Assembly (NCBI GenBank): GCA_965221735.1 | Contig: OZ244910.1 | Span: 1,054,001 to 1,118,000 of the forward strand | Direction: 5' to 3' | DNA length: 64,000 nucleotides | Source: UBA2991 sp965221735 | GTDB lineage: Bacteria > Chloroflexota > Dehalococcoidia > Tepidiformales > Tepidiformaceae | In this document: positions 59,098 through 64,000 of the stretch, piece after piece | How the letters are laid out: every line of letters begins with the position of its first letter | Numbering within the stretch: position 1 is the stretch's first letter | Translations under genes and position numbers: made by a program | Notes under the pieces: model-generated | What the model was told of the DNA's origin: nothing | Seen by the model: only the letters and a program-made list of their open reading frames with translations | Database searches by the model: none

Positions 59098-59116
59098 ACA
59101 AAAGGCGCGCTTTTGT
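59098..59116. repeat. 7-bp inverted repeat after the EthD-like gene
   Basis: ACAAAAG (59098-59104) and CTTTTGT (59110-59116) flank GCGCG. It could act as an operator for the downstream gene or as a short terminator with the T-run in the stem. Confidence 0.35.
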
Positions 59117-59185
59117 AGACAATGAACAGATGAACGCCGACTACCGGCGCAGCGTACGTTGCCGATGTGGCTGGAGGGCTTCCCG

Positions 59186-60040
59186 ATGAGCCGTCTGACG
59201 CGCGCCCTCGGCTTCGGCGGCGGCGACAAGCGCGCTCGTCCGAGCACCGACTCGCCCAAGGTGCGCCGCATCCGCGAGACCATGCGCTGGCGGGGCTACG
59301 ACCTGAGCGAGTACACGGACGAGCAGATCGCGACGGTCAGCGCCCGCTTCCCCAACGACATCTCCGAGGACGGCGAGACGACCGAGGACGGCCGCCGCGC
59401 CCTCGCCGCCGCCCTTGAGCAGGGCGACTTCGCCCCGGCCCCCGAGCCGCCCCCCGCCGCCCCCGCGCCGGAGCCGGAGCCGGAGCCGGAGCAAGCCACG
59501 GCCGAGGTCCCTCCCGCCGCCGCCGGCCCCACTCCGCGGCAGGAGCCGCCCCGGCCCCAGGCCGCGCCCGCCTCCGGCCACCGCGCCACCCTCGGGATGC
59601 CCACCCTCCCCGAGCGCTTTGCCCACATCTTCGGCATCCACGCCTGGCGTCTTCTCGACGGGGACGGCAAGCGCATGCAGTGCGTCGGCTGCGGCCAGAT
59701 GCGCAACGAGCCCATCCCCTTCCGTCCGCCGTCTCCGCCGCCGCCACCTCCCCCTCCGCCGCCGCGCGAGGATCCGATCTCGAGGCGCGAACCACCGCCC
59801 TCCCCCCTCGACGACCTCCCCAACCTCGGCGACCGCGACCGCGACCGCGACCGCGAGCGCGACCCCATGGGGCGTCCCGGCCAGCGGCCGCAGCGTCCCC
59901 CGGGCCAGCAGCGCTCCGACTCGGCCTGGGACTTCTTCATGGGGCTCCCCTGGTGGTCGAAGCTGTTGGCGATCTTCATCGCAATCCAGGTCATCCTCTT
60001 TATCGTCTCCGCCGTTGCCGGCGGTGGCGGTGGTGGCTAG
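59186..60040 (+). CDS. Pro-rich tail-anchored protein, 284 aa
   Basis: Unrecognised. The N-terminal 70 residues look folded (RRIRETMRWRGYDLSEYTDEQIATV). A Pro/Glu-rich disordered stretch follows (PEPEPEPEQ). Residues about 132-175 form a second folded unit with a Cys pair (MQCVGCGQMRNEP). Then come ten consecutive prolines and a DRDRDRDRERD charge-alternating run. One membrane helix closes the chain (KLLAIFIAIQVILFIVSAVAGG). Topology predicts a cytoplasmic, linker-rich protein held at the membrane. ATG at 59186 has GAGG upstream; an ATG at 59159 is also possible. Confidence 0.7.
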   Translation: MSRLTRALGFGGGDKRARPSTDSPKVRRIRETMRWRGYDLSEYTDEQIATVSARFPNDISEDGETTEDGRRALAAALEQGDFAPAPEPPPAAPAPEPEPEPEQATAEVPPAAAGPTPRQEPPRPQAAPASGHRATLGMPTLPERFAHIFGIHAWRLLDGDGKRMQCVGCGQMRNEPIPFRPPSPPPPPPPPPPREDPISRREPPPSPLDDLPNLGDRDRDRDRERDPMGRPGQRPQRPPGQQRSDSAWDFFMGLPWWSKLLAIFIAIQVILFIVSAVAGGGGGG

Positions 60041-60062
60041 GGACGCAGGCAGGGGGTCACCG

Positions 60063-60524
60063 GTGATTCGTTACGAGGACATCCACCACATCGCCTTCGT
60101 GGCCTCAGATCTGCAGCGCGGCATGGAAGAGGTGGGCGAGGTTTACGGGGTCTCCTGGACCACGCCCCGCCACCTTGAGCTCCCCGTGCGAGACTCGCGC
60201 GGCGACCGCACGCTCAACCTCTCGGTCGTTTACTCGCAGGAAGGCCCCCTCTTCCTGGAGGTGCTGCAGGCCGTCCCTGACTCGATCTGGGCGCTCACGC
60301 CCGGCTCGCATCTGCACCACATCGGCGTCCATGTCGACGATGTCGAGGCCGAGATCGAACGGCTGGAGGGGCTCGGCCAGGCCATCGAGGCCGCCGGCAT
60401 CGGCCCCGGTGGGCGGCTGAACAGCTGGGCCTACCTGTCGAGCCCGCAGGCCCTGCGCGTCGAGATCATGGACATCAGCGGCCGCGAGGGCACGGCCCGG
60501 TGGGCGCGGGGCGAGATCGAGTAG
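60063..60524 (+). CDS. VOC-family protein, 153 aa
   Basis: Glyoxalase-fold protein with first-half strand DIHHIAFVASDLQRGMEEVGEVYGV and second-half HLHHIGVHVDDVEAEIERLEGLG; a pair of His and a late Glu (LRVEIMD) are possible metal ligands, as in methylmalonyl-CoA epimerase-like VOC enzymes. The reaction is not determined. GTG at 60063, 22 bases after the Pro-rich gene, probably co-transcribed. Confidence 0.8.
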   Translation: MIRYEDIHHIAFVASDLQRGMEEVGEVYGVSWTTPRHLELPVRDSRGDRTLNLSVVYSQEGPLFLEVLQAVPDSIWALTPGSHLHHIGVHVDDVEAEIERLEGLGQAIEAAGIGPGGRLNSWAYLSSPQALRVEIMDISGREGTARWARGEIE

Positions 60525-60533
60525 CTCGCCTCG

Positions 60534-61823
60534 CTACTGTAGCCGCCGCAGCCGCGGCGACACCACCATGAGCAGGGCTGCAACGCCCACCAGGCCGATG
60601 GCGAGCGCCCCCATCGCGATGTCGATGCCCGCGCGTTCCGCGACCACGCCGATGACGAACGCCCCGAGCGCCATCATCCCGGGCTGCAGCATCATCAGCG
60701 CCATCACCCGCCCGCGGAACTCGTTCTCGACGTAGGAGTGCAGCAGGATCTGGCTGAACGCCTGCCGGCCCGCCGTGCCGATGCCCACGAACACGATCGC
60801 GATCACCGCGAACCAGAACGCCTGCGATCCCGCCAGCAGCACCAGGGTCGCCCCCAGCAGCATCACGCTGAGCAGCAACAACAGCCCCCGGTTGCGCTCG
60901 GGGAGGGAGGCGATGACGAGCGCCCCGAACAGTGCGCCACCGCCGCTGATCGCCGTCAGCAGCCCCAGCTCGACGGGGCCGCCGCCCAGCACGTCCTTCA
61001 CGAAGCCCGGCAGGAGCTGGATGTAGGGCATCGCGAGGAAGGCGCTCAGCAGTGTCACGGCCAGAACGATCAGGATGGTCGGGTCGTGGCGCACATAGGC
61101 GAACCCGTCACGCAGATCGCCCAGCCCGCCCCGCGCCGACCCGCTCGAGGCGGCCTCCTGGCGAGGCAACATCGCCAGGGTCACCATCGCGAAGAAGTAG
61201 GTGCCGGCCATGACCATGTAGACCGGCCCCGCTCCGATCACGCCCCCGCCCGCAGCCGCGGTCAGGAAGCCCGCGGCTGCCGGGGCCAGCACCCGCATCA
61301 GGTTCATGCCCGCCGAGTTGAGCGCGACCGCGTTCATCAGCAGGTCGCGCCCCACGACCTCGGGGATCATCGCCTGGCGTGCGGGCATCATCAGCGCCAT
61401 CGTGACCCCTTGCAGGGCGCCCGCCGCGAACAGGTGCCACAGCACGACGGTGTCCGTCAGGATGAGGATGCCCACCACGAGGGCGTTCAGGACGGAGACG
61501 AACTGCCCCACCTGGAGCACGACCTTCTTCGGCGCGCGGTCCGCGAGCACGCCGCCGAGGACCCCGAGGAAGAGCATCGGGAGCGCAGAAGCGAGCGCGA
61601 TCCCGCCCAGCGCCGCGAACGAGCCCGTGATTTCGAACACCACGTACCCGCGCATCACGAGCTGGATGTTCATCCCTGCCATCTGGCCGAGCATGGCCAG
61701 GTAGAACCAGCGGAAGTCGCGCTCCCCGAACGAGGCGAACGTGGGCAGCGACGCTACGCGAGCGGTAACGGGGTTGGAGCGGAGAAGGGACGCGGCGCGG
61801 GTCGTGGTCGTCGACTGCGCCAA
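60534..61823 (-). CDS. MFS transporter, EntS/TetV-like, 429 aa
   Basis: Twelve-helix major facilitator related to enterobactin exporter-type MFS_3 proteins. FRWFYLAMLGQMAGMNIQ opens the first helix, the loop motif GGVLADRAPKKVVLQVG is near residue 82, the mid-segment NAVALNSAGMNLMRVLAPAAAGFL is typical, and SYVENEFRGRVMALM marks helix 10-11. TTG at 61823 is preceded by GGAGG; a GTG at 61850 adds nine residues but overlaps a hairpin and has no good ribosome-binding site. Exported compound unknown. Confidence 0.88.
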   Translation of the reverse strand: MAQSTTTTRAASLLRSNPVTARVASLPTFASFGERDFRWFYLAMLGQMAGMNIQLVMRGYVVFEITGSFAALGGIALASALPMLFLGVLGGVLADRAPKKVVLQVGQFVSVLNALVVGILILTDTVVLWHLFAAGALQGVTMALMMPARQAMIPEVVGRDLLMNAVALNSAGMNLMRVLAPAAAGFLTAAAGGGVIGAGPVYMVMAGTYFFAMVTLAMLPRQEAASSGSARGGLGDLRDGFAYVRHDPTILIVLAVTLLSAFLAMPYIQLLPGFVKDVLGGGPVELGLLTAISGGGALFGALVIASLPERNRGLLLLLSVMLLGATLVLLAGSQAFWFAVIAIVFVGIGTAGRQAFSQILLHSYVENEFRGRVMALMMLQPGMMALGAFVIGVVAERAGIDIAMGALAIGLVGVAALLMVVSPRLRRLQ

Positions 61824-61848
61824 GGGGCCTCCGGTGCGCGGGGCGCGC

Positions 61849-61874
61849 ACACCCTCACGCTAAGGTGAGGGTGT
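61849..61874. terminator. 10-bp perfect hairpin between PEP-enzyme and MFS genes
   Basis: ACACCCTCAC (61849-61858) and GTGAGGGTGT (61865-61874) form a perfect 10-bp stem with a six-base loop, 54 bases after the PEP-utilising gene on the minus strand. No T-run follows; it may be a terminator, an mRNA 3' end or an operator for the MFS gene. Confidence 0.55.
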
Positions 61875-61890
61875 TGGAGAGGCAAGCAGG

Positions 61891-61941
61891 CGGTGGAGCC
61901 GGTTGGCCCGCCGCCTGAAAGGAGTTCCTATGGCTCCACCG
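61891..61941. repeat. 10-bp inverted repeat spanning the PEP-enzyme stop
   Basis: CGGTGGAGCC (61891-61900) and GGCTCCACCG (61932-61941) are perfect reverse complements. One arm lies in the last codons of the PEP-utilising gene and the other beyond its stop, with a 31-base loop. Confidence 0.4.
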
Positions 61942-63658
61942 TGACCGTGCCCGTCGAGCCGTCGATCGTGACCGTCGCCCCGTCCGGGATGAGCGACGTG
62001 ATGCCCCGGATCTGGGCGACCGCCGGAATCCCGAACTCGCGCGCGACCGTGGCCGCGTGGCTCAGGATGCCGCCCGTCTCCACCACGACCCCCGCCGCGG
62101 GGATGAAGAGCGGCGTCCACGCGGCGTCCGTCACCGGCGCGACCAGGATCTCCCCCGGCTCGAGCATGGTGCTCACGGCAGCCTCGGCGCTCTCGATGAC
62201 GCGCGCCTTGCCGGAAGCCTGCCCCGGGCTGATGCCCAGCCCCTCGTAGCTCGCCGACGTGACCGGCGCCGCAGCCTCCTTCGGGATCAGCTCGACCGGC
62301 CACTCGAACATGACCGGCAGCTCGTGCTGCTCCATCACGGCGAACTCGTCCTTGCGGCTGGCGATGCTGGCTTTCGCCTCGGTGGCGTCGAGGTTGCCCT
62401 CGGCCGCCTCGCGAAGCTCCGGCAGGCGCAGGAACCACACATCGTCGGCTTCGTCGAGGATACCGCGCTCGACCAGCCGCCCGGCGAGCTCCATGACTGG
62501 CGGGCGCTGCGTGCGGCAGGCCCGCGCCCAGTTCGCCTTGCTGCTCTCGCGGCCGCGGTTCATCGTCTGCGCGTGGTGCAGGGCGTGCCGGTACTCGTCC
62601 AGCACCTCTGCCGGTAGCTTCGACTCGATCTCGCGCTCGACTGCCTCGCGGGCAGCCGCCTGCTTCCGCTCCAGCTCATGCGGATCGCGGTTGGGGTCGG
62701 CGTTCAGGTCGGCCTGGATGCTGCTCAGGACGAAGTTCGGCGCCTCGTTCCAGGTGCGGTACGAGGGGTTCGTCTCGTTCTGTCCGCGGAACCCGAGCTC
62801 CTTGATGAACTCCGCGTACTCGGCTGCGAACGCCTGCCAGTCCTCGTTCGGCGGGCTCGCGAGGTTCGCGATCAGCCCCTCCGGGGTCAGCGACGCGAAC
62901 TCCGTCGCCAGCGCCGGCCGCGCCGCGATGAAGCGGCTCAGGTCCCAGATCGCCTTGGCCGGGAGGGCGCTCTCGACGTCCGTGAGCCCGCTCGTGATCG
63001 TGTTCGCCCACTCGGGCGGATGGTCGGGGATGTGCTCGTCGAGGATCGCTCCGATCACGCTCGTGTACTCGCCGCCCCCCACCGAGTTGAAGTAGTGCGC
63101 GATGAAGATGCGTCCCGCCAGCTCCGTGCCGGCGTCCAGCGCCTCGATCAGATCGGCGTCGCTGGCAGCGCTCCAGTCGCGCGCCAGCGACTCCTGGTAC
63201 GCGTTCCTGGTGATCTCGCGGTTCCGGTCCCGAATCTCGACCGAGCTCTCCCACTTCCCGGTGATGGCGGTGCGAGCCGCAATGGCGCGCTCCTCATCCC
63301 CGTGGGCCTCGCTCGTGAACTCTTCTTCGCCGCCCTCGAGAAACTGCTTCAGGAAGTCGCTTCCCTCGCCCACCGAGTAGAGGGCGGTGAACGCCATGTT
63401 TATCCCGAAGTTGATGACGAACCGGCCCCCGATGAAGGGCAGCGTCGTCGCCACGGGCGGTTTCGGGATCTCGAGCAGATCGGTCGTCCCGAGCTCCTCC
63501 ATGACCCCGTAGTTCCAGACATAATCCCACTCCCGCCAGATGTCGGCGGCCAGCGGCTTGGTAACGCCCGGGAGCACCTCGGCGGCGTTCGCCGTGGTGT
63601 AGTTCCCGTGCACCGGGTCGTGATGGCTGTCCCAGCTGCAGTGAAGCTCGTCGCTCAT
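61928..63658 (-). CDS. PEP-utilising mobile-domain enzyme without ATP-grasp half, 576 aa
   Basis: The C-terminal 80 residues are the swivelling phosphohistidine domain of PEP synthase, PPDK and rifampin phosphotransferase, with the phospho-His H534 in TGGILSHAATVAREFGIPAV. The preceding about 480 residues resemble the substrate-binding middle domain of that group (NAAEVLPGVTKPLAADIWREW opening). The N-terminal ATP-grasp domain that would phosphorylate the His is absent. It may work with a separate ATP-grasp protein, as phenylphosphate synthase subunits do (inference). ATG at 63658 has GGAGGG upstream. Confidence 0.88.
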   Translation of the reverse strand: MSDELHCSWDSHHDPVHGNYTTANAAEVLPGVTKPLAADIWREWDYVWNYGVMEELGTTDLLEIPKPPVATTLPFIGGRFVINFGINMAFTALYSVGEGSDFLKQFLEGGEEEFTSEAHGDEERAIAARTAITGKWESSVEIRDRNREITRNAYQESLARDWSAASDADLIEALDAGTELAGRIFIAHYFNSVGGGEYTSVIGAILDEHIPDHPPEWANTITSGLTDVESALPAKAIWDLSRFIAARPALATEFASLTPEGLIANLASPPNEDWQAFAAEYAEFIKELGFRGQNETNPSYRTWNEAPNFVLSSIQADLNADPNRDPHELERKQAAAREAVEREIESKLPAEVLDEYRHALHHAQTMNRGRESSKANWARACRTQRPPVMELAGRLVERGILDEADDVWFLRLPELREAAEGNLDATEAKASIASRKDEFAVMEQHELPVMFEWPVELIPKEAAAPVTSASYEGLGISPGQASGKARVIESAEAAVSTMLEPGEILVAPVTDAAWTPLFIPAAGVVVETGGILSHAATVAREFGIPAVAQIRGITSLIPDGATVTIDGSTGTVTVEP

Positions 63659-63689
63659 CCTGGTGTCCCTCCTGAAGCTTGGCCGGGCG

Positions 63690-64000
63690 CTAGTAGGCGG
63701 CCGTCCCGCCGTCCACCGACCAGAGCGCGCCCGTGATGCCGGACCCGACATCGGATGCCAGCAACACGGCCACGGCCCCGACTTCCTCGACGGTGTTCAT
63801 GCGCTTGATCGCCGACTCGCTGGAGAACTGCTCCACCATCTCGTCGTAGGTCAGCCCCATCGAGGCGGCCGCCTCGGCGCCGCTGTCGAGCAGGATGTCC
63901 GTCTCGATCAGGCCCGGGCAAATCGCGTTCACGGTGACGCCCGTCGTGCCCACTTCCTGGGCCGCGCTCTTCGTGAGCCCGTTGATCGCGTGCTTCGACG
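63690..64000 (-). CDS. short-chain dehydrogenase/reductase, 5' end outside window
   Basis: C-terminal part of an SDR; the frame stays open to the window edge. The catalytic Lys is in SKHAINGLTKSAAQEV at the visible start, so the partner Tyr lies just outside. VTVNAICPGLIETD, INKR-like SAIKRMNTVEEVGAVAVLLASD and the ending TGALWSVDGGTAAY are typical of 3-oxoacyl reductase-like SDRs. Lies 31 bases upstream of the PEP-utilising gene on the same strand. Substrate unknown. Confidence 0.9.
   Translation of the reverse strand, partial: SKHAINGLTKSAAQEVGTTGVTVNAICPGLIETDILLDSGAEAAASMGLTYDEMVEQFSSESAIKRMNTVEEVGAVAVLLASDVGSGITGALWSVDGGTAAY

Noticed and set aside
61823..61850. GTG at 61850 as start of the second MFS gene
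   Set aside because: It overlaps the right side of a strong hairpin and has no spaced ribosome-binding site; TTG at 61823 has GGAGG.
1..64000. tRNA, rRNA, CRISPR arrays, insertion sequences, prophage or attachment sites
   Set aside because: Reading through all gaps (none over 300 bases) I found no cloverleaf-like sequence, regular repeat-spacer array, transposase or integrase.

Overview
The window is gene-dense, high-G+C bacterial chromosome with 58 protein genes I can support. I saw no rRNA, tRNA, CRISPR array or insertion sequence. The gene mix suggests a free-living Chloroflexota bacterium, perhaps Dehalococcoidia or SAR202-like. It includes a B12-dependent ribonucleotide reductase with NrdR, o-succinylbenzoate menaquinone synthesis, cytosolic sulfatases with a formylglycine-generating enzyme, solute-binding lipoproteins with low-complexity linkers, a thiolase-like/DUF35 pair and many small SnoaL/VOC proteins. 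This placement is inferred from gene content and not proven; a high-G+C actinobacterium is the main alternative.

Layout. 1-1385: end-truncated MMPL/RND exporter. 1579-11097: organosulfate region with two type I sulfatases, a TauE/SafE permease, a formylglycine-generating enzyme, and a peptide-type ABC binding protein with two permeases but no ATPase genes. 11198-12670: ammonium channel. 12727-13393: VapBC-like toxin-antitoxin with a nested palindromic operator. 13490-23448: accessory and housekeeping genes (GOLPH3-like protein, methyltransferase without a normal start codon, deoxyribosyltransferase-like, two tandem SnoaL proteins, VOC, DinB, DUF885, nitroreductase, DUF429, argS, DUF402). 23583-28492: MacB/LolCDE-like ABC exporter coupled to an SDR. 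28497-30513: thiolase-like/DUF35/VOC operon resembling Ltp2-type aldolase modules. 31353-38111: argC-J-B-D-(membrane protein)-G plus two unassigned genes. 38290-40728: leuS. 40736-43138: yggS-proC-yggT-HAD operon. 43181-46246: nrdR-nrdJ behind two NrdR boxes. 46410-49050: Cys-rich small protein, methyltransferase for alkylated DNA, second ABC binding lipoprotein. 49298-56674: menF-D-H-B-C-E operon. 56699-64000: SnoaL, two MFS exporters, small proteins, a PEP-utilising enzyme without its ATP-grasp half, and an SDR cut by the window end.

A recurring regulatory theme is a -10-like box of the form GCTAnnnT. At ten genes it lies only 6-8 bases before the start codon with no Shine-Dalgarno sequence, which implies leaderless mRNAs. 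Other unit-leading genes have the same box 25-60 bases upstream plus a normal ribosome-binding site. Within operons, genes are tightly coupled by ATGA/GTGA overlaps. No intergenic gap exceeds 300 bases.
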